A stretch of 64,000 bases of DNA from Kiritimatiellia bacterium (GCA_017450695.1 JAFSTA010000164.1:40146-104145); one strand, 5' to 3'. Counted from the first letter of the stretch, positions 10,565-19,284 are shown. Numbers and translations: made by a program. The notes: a model not told the origin generated them from the sequence alone.

Positions 10565-10600
10565 TCTAGAGGTTCTAGAAGTTCTAGCCATTCTGGAAGG
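10565..10600. repeat. CTAGAA 9-bp array, site A
   Basis: Four consecutive 9-bp units, TCTAGAGGT, TCTAGAAGT, TCTAGCCAT and TCTGGAAGG, in the spacer between ileS and smc. Each carries a palindromic CTAG (or CTGG) core at fixed phase. The same unit recurs at 16818-16950, 17658-17720 and 22581-22616. Confidence 0.75.
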
Positions 10601-10653
10601 TGCGCAGGTGCTAACCTTGAATTGATAGATCCCCCCTTAATGCCAATTCTTGC

Positions 10654-10682
10654 TTTTGCTGGGCGGATTTTTTTGCTATAAT
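10654..10682 (+). promoter_or_regulatory. Probable extended -10 promoter of smc
   Basis: TGC-TATAAT (TATAAT at 10677-10682) gives a perfect -10 with an extended-10 TG. The -35 is weak (TTTTGC at 10654, 17-bp spacer). The predicted start lies about 20 bp before the GTG start of smc. Same layout as the fabH, accD and folD promoters. Confidence 0.65.
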
Positions 10683-10709
10683 CAATTTTTCTTTTTTGCG
10701 AGGGTAAAC

Positions 10710-13700
10710 GTGTATCTTAAACAAGTAGAGATAACAGGCTTCAAAAGTTTTGCGGACAAGACGCGGCTTCAGTTCAACCCCGGCATGGTTGCGATCGTCG
10801 GTCCGAACGGTTGCGGGAAGAGCAATGTCTCCGATGCCATCCGTTGGGTTTTGGGAGAACAACGCCCGACCCAGCTTCGTTGTGCGCACATGGCCGACGT
10901 GGTGTTCAATGGGACGGACAGCCGGAAACAGCTGGGCATGGCGGAGGTGAGCATCACGTTCGCCGAGTGTGAAAAGGCACTTGGAACGGAATTCAACGAG
11001 GTTACGATCACGCGCCGTGTCTTCCGTTCGGGAGAAGGTCAGTACTTCATCAACAAGACACCCTGCCGCTTGAAGGACGTGAACCGGCTATTTATGGGAA
11101 CCGGCATCGGGACGACCTCTTACTCCGTCATGGCGCAGGGCCAGATCGATGCGATCCTTTCCTCCCGGCCGGAGGATCGTCGCGCCGTCTTCGAAGAGGC
11201 CGCCGGCATCACGAAATTCAAGGCCGACCGCAAGGAGGCGTTGCGTAAACTCGATCAGACTTCCGCCAACATGGTGCGTCTGGACGATATGCTCCGTGAG
11301 GTGAAACGCCAGATCGGTTCGATGCAACGTCAGGCGGGGAAGGCCCGTCGGTACAACGAACTGCATACGGAGCTGCGCGGGTTGGACATCTTCCTGACCA
11401 AGCGTCGGATCGCGGCGCTGGACGAGAGGCTGGCTCAGATTGACGAGTCTCTCAAATTGCTGGAAGGAGAGATTCAGGCGCATCAGGATTTCGTTGCGGA
11501 TCAGGAGGCGGCTTCGTCGCGGATGCACGCGGAGATGCATGAGATTGAAGAGCAGATCAACCGCTTTACCGAACAGGCCGCGCAGGCGGACAATGCCTTC
11601 ATCCGTGCGCAGGAGGTGATCAAGACCAACCGCGAGCGGATCGACGAGTACAAGGCGTGGGCGGAACGCGACAATTTGGAGATTTCCGCAACGCAGCACC
11701 AGATCGACCAGATGAAACTGCAGGTCGATTCGCTGGAGCAGAAACGCCTTCTGACCGTGAAGGCGATGGAGACGGAAAAGGTCCGCTTGGAAGAGGCGCA
11801 GGAAAAATTCGACAGTCACCGCGAGGAACTGGAGGCGACGAGATCCCAACTCCAGAAGGATCGTCAGCAGCAGGTCGTTTGCGAACGGCGTTGTTCCGAC
11901 ATCCAGCAGAAGCTCTCGGAGATGGATAGCCGTCAGCGCGAGATTCTGCTGAAGCGAGATCGCCTGACCGCCGAGCACACGCAGTTGAGTGAGACGCTTG
12001 CCGCCACGGAAAAGACACGCGACGAAATCGCCTCCCGTCTGGCCGGATACCGCGAGGGCGTGGAGCAATGCGAGGCGAGGTTCGAGACGTTGGAGGAGTC
12101 GCGCGCGCAAGCTTCCGACGAACTGCATCAGCTGCAGGAAGAGAACATGCGGATGCAGTCCGAAGCTGCCGCCACACGCGCCAAACTGGATTTGCTGAAC
12201 GATTCCCAGGAGTCCGCCGACGATTATTCGGGCGGTTCCAAGCTGTTGCTGGACACCTCGAACCCGCTCTCGATCGAACCGGGCGAGGTGCTGGGGACGC
12301 TCGCCGAAAAAATCACTGCCGCGCCGGAGCTTCGTCTGGCGGTCGAGGCGAGTCTCCGCGCTTGGCTGGATGCCATTGTGGTGAAGGATGCCGCCACCGC
12401 ACAGGCGCTTTTCGCGAAGTTGTTGGCGCATGGCGAACACTCCGCCGCGAAGTTCATTCTGGCAGTCGGCGCACCTGCCGCCCCATGCGGCGAGGCCCCT
12501 GTCGGACTTCCGCGTCTGCTGGATCGCGTGACCGTCGAAGCCGACTTTACGGAGGCGGCTGAGCGGTTGATCGGGCGCGTGTACCTGGCGGATTCACAGG
12601 CATCGATTCCGCAAGGCTGGTTTGCGGAGGCACGCGGATTTTCCGTCGTCACCCGCGAGGGTGTGATTTTCCATGCCGACGGGTGCGCGGAACTTTGGAT
12701 GCCGGAGAACGCGGTTTCCAGCCCGCTCGCGCGGCGCATGTTGGTCTCGCAGACGAGCGGGAGGCTGGACGAGCTGCAACAGCGGATCGAACAGTCCAAA
12801 CGGCGGCTGGAGGAGTTGAACGCGCGCGTCGCGGAACTCACGCTGGAGTTGCAGCAGACGCGCAGGGAACTGGACGAGGACCGCCGCAAGGCCGCGCAGA
12901 CGGAAGGCGAGTTTCAGGCGATCGACCGCGACGCCACACGTGTCCGTCAGCGTCTGCAAAGTGTCGAGCAGGAATTGGCCGCCGTCAAGGAATTGACCGC
13001 GAACGATGACGAAGAGCGTGTCGCCCTCACGAACGAGTTCGACACCCTCTCCCGTCAGCGGATTGATCTGTTGAACGCGACGCAGGAGGCATCCGCTCGC
13101 CTGGAGGTGATGGAGAGCGTGTACAGCCAGTTGAGCCAGGAGCTGACGGAGGCGCGGATTCAGGTCTCCAGCCTGACCCAGCAGTTGACCTACACCGATT
13201 CCCAGCGGAACTCCGTGCAGGAGCATATCGACGAATTGAACAAGACGATCGAGGGCCGCAACTCCGGTCTGCAGTCGTACCGCAACAGCATTGAAAAACT
13301 CCACCATGAGATTGAACAGTTGACCGGTACGCTCGAACCGCTCCAGCTTGCCTCGGAGGAACTGCACGGGAAAATCGACGCGACGCGCCAGACCCGTCTC
13401 GCGAAGCAAGGCGAGATCGACCGCGTGGATGCGTCGTTGCTGGAGCGCCGCAGAATGCTGGATATCTCGCGTGAGAACAAGTCCAAGGCGGAACTGGAGC
13501 ATCAGGAATCCAGTATGCGCCGTCAGAACCTCTTCGACCATATCCTCAGCGAGTACGACCTCGACGAACATGCTTTCATCGCGGAAGCGGATCCTCCGTG
13601 GAAGGAGACGAAAGGGGTACCGCCCCCGGTCCCCGAAATCGAGCAACGGGTGCAGCAATTGCGTGCGGACATCCAGGCGCTTGGCCAGATCAACTTCGCG

Positions 13701-14306
13701 GCGATTGAAGACTACAAGGCATTGGAAGAACGCTATGCGTTTCTGAAGGCGCAAGAAGAGGACCTGACCAATGCGAAGACCGAAGTGCTGAATGTGATCC
13801 AGCAGATCAACACGCAGTCCTACGAGATGTTCAAAAAGACATTCGATCAGGCGAACGAGAACTTCCGCGCGATGTTCGGCAAACTCTTCAACGGTGGCGA
13901 GGCTCGTCTGGTCATGCTGGAAAATCAGGAAGATCCGCTGGAGTGCGGCGTCGATATCATCGCGCGTCCGCCCGGCAAGCGTCCGCAGTCCGTCACGCTG
14001 CTTTCCGGCGGCGAGCGCACGATGACGGCGGTGAGCCTGCTCTTCGCCATCTTCATGATCAAGCCCGCCCCGTTCTGCATCCTCGACGAGTTGGACGCCG
14101 CGTTGGATGACAGCAACATCGGTCGTTTCGTGGATGCGTTGAAGGGGTTCCTGACGCACTCCCAGTTCCTGATCATCACCCACAACCAGCATACGATCGC
14201 GGGATCCGACATGGTCTATGGTGTGACGCAGCAGGAAAAGGGCGTCTCGAAAATCCTCTCGATCTCGCTGGCGGATATCGGAAAGAAGGGGGAAATCAAG
14301 GTATGA
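10710..14306 (+). CDS. smc: Chromosome segregation protein SMC
   Basis: Condensin ATPase that compacts and segregates the nucleoid. 1198 aa, the usual length. I chose GTG at 10710 (MYLKQVEITGFKSFADKT) because SMC proteins begin this way and GAGGG sits just upstream. Walker A is GPNGCGKS at 31-38. A first coiled coil follows, then a hinge at about 500-640, a second coiled coil, the ABC signature LLSGGER near residue 1092 and Walker B ILDELDAALDD. Starts about 30 bp after an extended -10 promoter. Its stop overlaps the start of the HAD gene (ATGA), so a HAD phosphatase and a secreted protein share its transcript. scpA/scpB are not in the window. Confidence 0.96.
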   Translation: MYLKQVEITGFKSFADKTRLQFNPGMVAIVGPNGCGKSNVSDAIRWVLGEQRPTQLRCAHMADVVFNGTDSRKQLGMAEVSITFAECEKALGTEFNEVTITRRVFRSGEGQYFINKTPCRLKDVNRLFMGTGIGTTSYSVMAQGQIDAILSSRPEDRRAVFEEAAGITKFKADRKEALRKLDQTSANMVRLDDMLREVKRQIGSMQRQAGKARRYNELHTELRGLDIFLTKRRIAALDERLAQIDESLKLLEGEIQAHQDFVADQEAASSRMHAEMHEIEEQINRFTEQAAQADNAFIRAQEVIKTNRERIDEYKAWAERDNLEISATQHQIDQMKLQVDSLEQKRLLTVKAMETEKVRLEEAQEKFDSHREELEATRSQLQKDRQQQVVCERRCSDIQQKLSEMDSRQREILLKRDRLTAEHTQLSETLAATEKTRDEIASRLAGYREGVEQCEARFETLEESRAQASDELHQLQEENMRMQSEAAATRAKLDLLNDSQESADDYSGGSKLLLDTSNPLSIEPGEVLGTLAEKITAAPELRLAVEASLRAWLDAIVVKDAATAQALFAKLLAHGEHSAAKFILAVGAPAAPCGEAPVGLPRLLDRVTVEADFTEAAERLIGRVYLADSQASIPQGWFAEARGFSVVTREGVIFHADGCAELWMPENAVSSPLARRMLVSQTSGRLDELQQRIEQSKRRLEELNARVAELTLELQQTRRELDEDRRKAAQTEGEFQAIDRDATRVRQRLQSVEQELAAVKELTANDDEERVALTNEFDTLSRQRIDLLNATQEASARLEVMESVYSQLSQELTEARIQVSSLTQQLTYTDSQRNSVQEHIDELNKTIEGRNSGLQSYRNSIEKLHHEIEQLTGTLEPLQLASEELHGKIDATRQTRLAKQGEIDRVDASLLERRRMLDISRENKSKAELEHQESSMRRQNLFDHILSEYDLDEHAFIAEADPPWKETKGVPPPVPEIEQRVQQLRADIQALGQINFAAIEDYKALEERYAFLKAQEEDLTNAKTEVLNVIQQINTQSYEMFKKTFDQANENFRAMFGKLFNGGEARLVMLENQEDPLECGVDIIARPPGKRPQSVTLLSGGERTMTAVSLLFAIFMIKPAPFCILDELDAALDDSNIGRFVDALKGFLTHSQFLIITHNQHTIAGSDMVYGVTQQEKGVSKILSISLADIGKKGEIKV

Positions 14307-14953
14307 GCACACCGATTCGCGGAATCATTTTCGACTACGGCGGAGTCATTTCCCTGCCGCAGGTCAAGGACGAACTGTATCCCTTCCTCGAAAAGCGGTT
14401 CGGAATTTCGGAGAAGACCGTACTCGAAGGGTATCGGAAGCACCGTTGGGCAGCAGACGCCGATCTGCTCAACATGGAACAGCTCTACCGCAAGATTCTG
14501 GAGGACAACGGCGTGACACGCTGCCTGATCCCCGCGCTCCTTTCCTATCTCGCCGACGCGGACTTCCGTAGCTGGGCGCACCGGAATCCAGAGACGCCCG
14601 AATGGATTCGCGAGCTGAAAGGGCAGGGGTACAAGATCGGAATCCTGACGAATATGCCGACCTCGTTCCTGCCGTACTTCGATGCGGTGGCGCACGATGT
14701 CCGCGCGATGGCGGACGCGGAGGTTGTTTCGGGTATCCATCACCTCGTCAAGCCCGACCGCGAGATCTTCGACCTGATGTCCCGCACAATCGGCATCCCC
14801 GCGCACGAACTGCTCTTCTTTGATGACTTGGAACGAAATGTCCAGGGCGCGGAGGAAGCTGGATTCCACGCCTCCCTCTTTACGGGCGTCGCCGCCGCCA
14901 GGCAGGTGTTGGCGGCAGGGTACGAACTGTTGGGAAAGGACTTGAACGCATGA
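14303..14953 (+). CDS. HAD-superfamily hydrolase (probable phosphatase, HAD-IA)
   Basis: 216 aa, cytoplasmic. HAD motif I is IIFDYGG with nucleophile D11; D11-x-G13 rather than DxD is common in the YihX/epoxide-hydrolase-like branch. Motif II is in GILTNMP, motif III in VKPDREIF, and motif IV is FFDDLERN with D174/D175. The small helical cap (about 20-90) fits subfamily IA. Substrate cannot be told; sugar phosphates are the usual substrates of this branch. ATGA overlaps on both sides (with smc and with the next gene) argue for translational coupling in a three-gene operon. Confidence 0.85.
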   Translation: MSTPIRGIIFDYGGVISLPQVKDELYPFLEKRFGISEKTVLEGYRKHRWAADADLLNMEQLYRKILEDNGVTRCLIPALLSYLADADFRSWAHRNPETPEWIRELKGQGYKIGILTNMPTSFLPYFDAVAHDVRAMADAEVVSGIHHLVKPDREIFDLMSRTIGIPAHELLFFDDLERNVQGAEEAGFHASLFTGVAAARQVLAAGYELLGKDLNA

Positions 14954-16311
14954 ATTGGACTCGCCTCTCGTGTTTCGCCACGTTTTGTTTTGCTCTCTCC
15001 GTCCGCGCCGGGCAACCTCAGTTTTCCGGTCCCGAAAACTGGACGATGATCCAGACGAACGCCATCGCCGCCTGGCAGCAGTCTCAGGCCGCGCTTCCTG
15101 ACTGCAAGGTCTGGAAGGGGGTTGTCGCCGATGGGAAGAAGAAGGAGGTCCGCCTTCTCGCGGAGGCGGTCGGGCACAGCATCGGGATCACCACCGAATT
15201 CGCGATTGTCGGCCCGCTCAGCGACCGCGCCTACGAGACGGCGACCGTCTCCGTCGCGATGCCGAGCGATGTGGCGCGCGCGATGGAGTCGCTCGGTCTC
15301 CCGCGCGGAAAGTGCAACGCCACCTCGCGCTTTCACTTCTGGCCGGTCGGCGAACATGTCGCGCTCAGCTACCGGCGGATTGAAGCGAAGGACGCGAAAA
15401 GTGAACCGATCGCCTCGCTTTTTGAGGACAAAGAAACTGAGAGCCCCATGCTGGGGAACGATGGTCTCGTCTTCACGGGCGGCAACTGGCTTGCCGGGGG
15501 TTGCCAAACCGACACGAACATGCCCTCTTCCATCGTCTCGCTCTACAATGCCAGCGATACGATTTTCGATGTGCCGTCCCGCGTCAACCAGACCGATGTG
15601 TACGGTCGCCTGACGTTGGCGAAACGTCTGAGGCGTGGCGAACTGGTGGAGTTCACCTTCCGTCCGTTGCTGGCGAACGGGAAACTCCGTGTCCTGCCGC
15701 TCACCGTCTCGGTTCTTCCATCTGCGGAGGGACTTGCCGCGCAGGTCACGGGGGATCGAACGGGAACGATCGGCGAAAAACTCTCCTTGCAGGATCTGAT
15801 CCGCAACCTTCAGCGCGTGGTGAAGGAGGGGATGGAGCCGTTTATCACGCTTGACTTCGCGCAGGATCTGACGGTGCAGCAGGCAACCGAAGTTGCCACC
15901 GTGTTCCAGATGCTGGACGGGAAGGGCGTGAAGATGATCGGCAAGGCTGCGAACGGCCTTTACTTCCAGGCCTTCCTGCCCGAATCCAAATGGCGGGAAC
16001 GGAAGGATCGTGTTCCGCAGCCGTTTGAATTGCACTTGACGCGGACGGCGGACAGAACTCTGCGCAAGGTGCTGACTTTCATCGAGGAGGATTGGTCGGG
16101 AGAATCCCTGGACCCCGAACTGAAACCGCACGACTACGAATTCAAGGAGTGGGACGAGCTTCTGCCTCTCGTTGTGAAAAGCGGGGGGAAGGACAACAAG
16201 GTCGAACTGCTTTTCGTCTTCGCGCCGAAAGACCTGCCTTTGCGCGATCTTCTGCCCGGTGTCATCGCCGTTGATTCCCGCCTCCGTACCGTCTATGTAT
16301 TTGGCGAGTGA
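14950..16311 (+). CDS. Secreted protein of unknown function
   Basis: 453 aa. The N-terminus has a Sec signal peptide (MNWTRLSC..ALSVRAG, likely cut near residue 21). The rest is soluble, with no membrane helix and no motif I recognise. Residues about 200-300 read like beta-rich strands; about 300-340 contain a helical stretch with FMxxDFAQDLTVQ-like character, then a hydrophilic C-terminus. No CxxCH, lipobox or catalytic triad is evident. Starts inside the stop of the HAD gene (ATGA), so it is expressed with smc and the phosphatase although it acts outside the cytoplasm. Convergent with the restriction remnant downstream. Confidence 0.75.
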   Translation: MNWTRLSCFATFCFALSVRAGQPQFSGPENWTMIQTNAIAAWQQSQAALPDCKVWKGVVADGKKKEVRLLAEAVGHSIGITTEFAIVGPLSDRAYETATVSVAMPSDVARAMESLGLPRGKCNATSRFHFWPVGEHVALSYRRIEAKDAKSEPIASLFEDKETESPMLGNDGLVFTGGNWLAGGCQTDTNMPSSIVSLYNASDTIFDVPSRVNQTDVYGRLTLAKRLRRGELVEFTFRPLLANGKLRVLPLTVSVLPSAEGLAAQVTGDRTGTIGEKLSLQDLIRNLQRVVKEGMEPFITLDFAQDLTVQQATEVATVFQMLDGKGVKMIGKAANGLYFQAFLPESKWRERKDRVPQPFELHLTRTADRTLRKVLTFIEEDWSGESLDPELKPHDYEFKEWDELLPLVVKSGGKDNKVELLFVFAPKDLPLRDLLPGVIAVDSRLRTVYVFGE

Positions 16312-16362
16312 GGCGGCGTCATCCGCTTCGGTAAACGGACGGGGCAAGCCCCCGAACCCCGT

Positions 16363-16798
16363 TCAGCCTCCCGGCGGACGTTCCGTGTTCCACGCGCTCC
16401 CTTCCGCAGCGGCCGGCAGGTCGTCGTTTCGCGTTTGCTCTTCGAAAGCGGTGGACCAGTTGAAGCGGGACACAGCATAGTCGTGCGCTTCCGTTTCCGT
16501 TGAATCGACCCACAGCTCGCACTGGCGCATGACCGTCTTCAATGCGTCCGCCGCTTCGTCCGGCGGATACTTGTACTTCTTCAAAAGCCGCTTCATGAGC
16601 ATGCGCATGTTGGCCCTCGCGCTCTCGCGCTTGTCCCAATCCACCGTCCGGTTGCGGCGTAGCTGGTCGGTCAGCTCCTTCGTGAGCTGGATGAGTGTGT
16701 CGTCGGTGTAGAACTTGCGCACCGCCTCGGGCTTGCTCCTGCCCAGTCTGCAAGGGCGAGGGCGCCCTTGCTACATCGACACTCTTCCACTCGCTCAT
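16363..16798 (-). pseudogene. Type I restriction remnant: hsdS start joined to hsdR C-terminal end
   Basis: Reading the minus strand from 16798: a good ribosome site (GGGAGG), then ATG and MSEWKSVDVA, which resembles the first residues of HsdS proteins (MSEWK.VKLGDV). The frame then meets a hairpin at 16751-16772. Beyond it, in another frame (open from about 16737, first GTG at 16722), comes a clear HsdR C-terminal domain (DUF3387): RKFYTDDTLIQLTKEL, then TVDWDKRESARANMR, KRLLKKYKYPPDEA and VMRQCELW. The HsdS body and all HsdR nuclease and helicase parts are missing. Seen: the fragments and the hairpin. Inference: an internal deletion fused the two genes. The HsdR identity is firmer than the HsdS one. 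Confidence 0.65.
16751..16772. repeat. Perfect 9-bp-stem palindrome at the hsdS/hsdR junction
   Basis: GCAAGGGCG, AGGG loop, CGCCCTTGC. It sits exactly where the HsdS-like start stops and the HsdR-like frame begins. There is no T-run, so it is not a normal terminator. A similar GC-rich palindrome ending GCTAC occurs at 62384-62400. Confidence 0.7.
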
Positions 16799-16817
16799 TC
16801 GTCGCCTCCCTTCTGCG

Positions 16818-16950
16818 AGGCTAGCTAAGCTAGAAGTTCTAGTTGCTCTAGAAGTGCTAGAAGCTCTAGAATAGCTAGAAAAGCTAGAACCGCTAGAAAA
16901 ACCAGACCGGCTAGAAGCCCTAGAAAATCTAGCCACACTAGCCTTCATAG
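16818..16950. repeat. CTAGAA 9-bp array, site B (about 14 units)
   Basis: Unbroken 9-bp phase from GCTAGCTAA at 16818 through GCTAGAAGT, TCTAGTTGC, TCTAGAAGT, GCTAGAAGC, TCTAGAATA, GCTAGAAAA and so on to ACTAGCCTT at 16935. Consensus is KCTAGAANN; the last three bases vary most. It lies between the four-helix-bundle gene and the hsdS-like start. Confidence 0.9.
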
Positions 16951-16977
16951 CCAGGCCCGCGTCTTTTTCTGCCGTTG

Positions 16978-17643
16978 TCATCGCGCTGGGGCTCCTTTGT
17001 CAACAGCTGCAAGGCGCGCCCTCAGCCGTTCGACTTCTCGCCGCAGCGCGTCATTTTCGGCCTTGAGAGCGGCGATTTCTTCGTTCTGCGTCTTGCGCCG
17101 GCCTAGCCTTGCCGCAGTCATGCGCTCCCGTATGCCGCCGTTCTCGGTGAAGTCCTTCGCCTTCGCCGCTAGATGCGTCGCCATCATCTTATCTACCATG
17201 TGGCAGAGCGTATTCGCGCAATTCGCAAACTCCTCGTCGGACCACTTCTCGAAGAACGGCTTATAGTCCTCTTCGCGGTTGTTCGCGCGGCAGAACTTCA
17301 GCAATCCATCATAACGGGGGTGAGTCTTGTCCCAGATCGGCAGATTGCGGCTTTTGAGATAGTCGAGGTAGTCCTCCTTCAGCTCCTTGATGCTCGCGCG
17401 GGCCACGTTCAGCAGCTTCAACTCCATCTCGGTCGATGTGACGCCGTCAGCAAATCCTTCGACGATGTTCTGCTTGCCGCTACGCGCAGCCTGCACCATC
17501 TGATCCACCGTGCGGTCTCCGTGCTTGGGTAGAAACCGCCGGCAAAAGACATACGTCATCTGGTAGAGCACCACTGTCTTCTGGTAGAAGTAGAGGTTCT
17601 CCCATTTGGTTTGGGCATTCAAAACTTTCACTTGCTCAGCCAT
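16978..17643 (-). CDS. Four-helix-bundle suffix-domain protein (S23-like) in hsd locus
   Basis: 221 aa. Residues about 1-160 match the four-helix-bundle (S23/TIGR02436-like) family with the suffix-domain form: LYFYQKTVVLYQMTYVFCRRFL, then RTVDQMVQAARSGKQNIVEG and the conserved ELKEDYLDYLK. The C-terminal 50 residues form a short coiled coil (EEIAALKAENDALRREVERL). Such proteins are often found as inserts among restriction-modification and RNA operons; biochemical role unknown, protein or nucleic-acid scaffolding is suspected. The gene lies in hsdM orientation, is separated from it by a CTAGAA array and is followed by a second, longer array. Ribosome site AAAGGA lies 11 bp before the ATG. Confidence 0.75.
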   Translation of the reverse strand: MAEQVKVLNAQTKWENLYFYQKTVVLYQMTYVFCRRFLPKHGDRTVDQMVQAARSGKQNIVEGFADGVTSTEMELKLLNVARASIKELKEDYLDYLKSRNLPIWDKTHPRYDGLLKFCRANNREEDYKPFFEKWSDEEFANCANTLCHMVDKMMATHLAAKAKDFTENGGIRERMTAARLGRRKTQNEEIAALKAENDALRREVERLRARLAAVDKGAPAR

Positions 17644-17657
17644 TCGAAGGGATCCTT

Positions 17658-17720
17658 TCTAGAAGAGCTAGAAGTTCTAGTGTCTCTAGAAGCTCTAGAA
17701 AAGCTAGAACAACTAGAGAT
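17658..17720. repeat. CTAGAA 9-bp array, site C (7 units)
   Basis: TCTAGAAGA, GCTAGAAGT, TCTAGTGTC, TCTAGAAGC, TCTAGAAAA, GCTAGAACA, ACTAGAGAT, in strict 9-bp phase. It fills the gap between hsdM and the four-helix-bundle gene. GATCCTTTC at 17651 and GATCCTTTTC at 17718 flank it as near-identical direct repeats. Confidence 0.88.
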
Positions 17721-17736
17721 CCTTTTCTCGCCTGCT

Positions 17737-19260
17737 TTACACCTCATAGCCAATCGCCTTCAAGTTCTTCCTGATCGCCGCCTCTAGCCGCGCCGATTCG
17801 CCAAAGAGTTCGCCCAGTTCGCCGGTAAGCCGCTTCATCTTCGCCTTGAACGGTTCGCCGTCGTCTTCCTCCACTTTGCCACCCGCATAGAGGCCCGGCG
17901 TGAGCTTGTATTTCTTCTCGGCGATCTCATTCGTGGTGGCGACGGCGGCGAATCCCTCCTGCTTGCGGAAGCGCCCTTCGCGGAACTTCGCGAACGTGTC
18001 CGCAATCTTCGCGATGTCCTCGTCCGAGAACGCGCGGTGCGTCCTATCCACCATGGAACCGAGCGAGGTGGCGTTGATGAAAAGCGTCTTGCCGGGCTGG
18101 TCCTTCGCGCGGTTAAAGAACCAGATCGTCACGGGAATGGTCACCGAGTAGAAGAGCTGCGGCGGCAGAGCGACGATGCCCTCCACGAGATCGTTCTCGA
18201 TGATCGCCTGGCGGATTTTGTCCTCGCCGCCCGTCGCGCTCGTGAGGGCGCCGTTCGCAAGCACGAGGCCGATGCGGCCCGACGGCTTCAGGTGCGAAAT
18301 CATGTGCTGGATCCATGCGTAGTTCGCGTTGCCGTCCGGCGGCAGACCGTACCGCCAGCGCGGATCGTCCTTCACCTTGTCCGCGCCCCACTTCTTCTGG
18401 TTGAACGGCGGATTGGCGAAGATGCGGTCCATCTGTTTTCCGGCGTGGAGGTCGTGCATGAAGGTGTCCTCGTGGACAGGACCGAAGTCCGCGCCGATGC
18501 CGCGGATGGACATGTTGATCTTCGCCATCTTCCAGGTGTCGGGGTTCGCCTCCTGTCCGAACACCGACACGTCGCCTCTGTTCCGGCTGTGCTCCTTGAT
18601 GAACTTCAGCGACTGCGAGAACATGCCGCCCGATCCGCAGCATGGGTCGTAGATGCGCATTCCCGAGGCAGGCTGCAGCACCTCCACGAGGACGCGCACG
18701 ATGCTTTCGGGCGTGTAGTATTCGCCGCCGAGCTTGCCCTCGTATTCGGCGAAGTGCTGGATGCAGTATTCGTAGGTACGCCCCAGCAGATCGCGGTTCG
18801 CCTCCACGTCACCGAGGGGAAGCTCGTTCGTGAAAAGGTCGATCACGTCGCCGAGCATCGCCTTGTTGATGTCCGTCGAGGCGTAGAACTTCGGCAGCAC
18901 GCCCTTCAGCGACCGGTTCTCGCGCTCGATGGCGATCATGGCGTTGTCGATCGTCTGGCCGTTCGACGCGTCGTGCGCGACGGCGGCGATCTTCGCCCAG
19001 CGCGCGGACTTCGGCACGAAGAAGATGTTCTCCTCCATGTACGCGTCGCGGTCCTCTTCCTCGCCGTAGTCCTGCTTCTTCAGTTCCTGATAGCGCTTCT
19101 CGAACGCATCCGAGATGTAGCGCAGAAACAGCAACCCCATCAGCACCTGACGGTACTGCGTGGCGGGCAGCTTGCCGCGCATCAGCTCCGCGGCGTTCCA
19201 AAGCTTGCCCTCGAATCCCAGCGTTGCCGTCGATTTGGCAGAACTTTTGCTTTTCGCCAT
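17737..19260 (-). CDS. hsdM: Type I restriction-modification N6-adenine methyltransferase HsdM
   Basis: Methylates adenine within the target chosen by HsdS, using S-adenosylmethionine. 507 aa, the normal length. I chose the ATG at 19260 (MAKSKSSAKSTATLGFEGKLW) because AGGAG lies 7-8 bp upstream and a TTGTGT-17-TATCCT promoter ends shortly before. N-terminal HsdM_N helical domain (about 10-150). SAM-binding motif DPCCGSGGMF and catalytic motif IV NPPFNQKKWG are both intact. A coiled C-terminus follows. No hsdS survives beyond a possible start fragment and hsdR is reduced to its C-terminal end, so without a specificity subunit supplied from elsewhere the enzyme should be inactive. Confidence 0.93.
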   Translation of the reverse strand: MAKSKSSAKSTATLGFEGKLWNAAELMRGKLPATQYRQVLMGLLFLRYISDAFEKRYQELKKQDYGEEEDRDAYMEENIFFVPKSARWAKIAAVAHDASNGQTIDNAMIAIERENRSLKGVLPKFYASTDINKAMLGDVIDLFTNELPLGDVEANRDLLGRTYEYCIQHFAEYEGKLGGEYYTPESIVRVLVEVLQPASGMRIYDPCCGSGGMFSQSLKFIKEHSRNRGDVSVFGQEANPDTWKMAKINMSIRGIGADFGPVHEDTFMHDLHAGKQMDRIFANPPFNQKKWGADKVKDDPRWRYGLPPDGNANYAWIQHMISHLKPSGRIGLVLANGALTSATGGEDKIRQAIIENDLVEGIVALPPQLFYSVTIPVTIWFFNRAKDQPGKTLFINATSLGSMVDRTHRAFSDEDIAKIADTFAKFREGRFRKQEGFAAVATTNEIAEKKYKLTPGLYAGGKVEEDDGEPFKAKMKRLTGELGELFGESARLEAAIRKNLKAIGYEV

Positions 19261-19284
19261 TTTCTTCTCCTGTAAATGTGTATT

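Noticed and set aside
16319..16981. A 220-codon minus-strand frame starting at an ATGA overlap with the four-helix-bundle stop
   Set aside because: Most of its first 50 codons are translated CTAGAA array (Ser/Arg repeats), and further on it reads the HsdR domain in the wrong frame. Only the part from the HsdS-like start at 16798 is kept, as a remnant.
16818..17720. CRISPR-like array
   Set aside because: Units are 9 bp with no unique spacers of constant length and no cas genes.
17651..17727. Target-site duplication of an insertion sequence around array C
   Set aside because: GATCCTTT(T)C repeats flank only a repeat array, with no transposase or terminal inverted repeats. Kept as a note, not an element.
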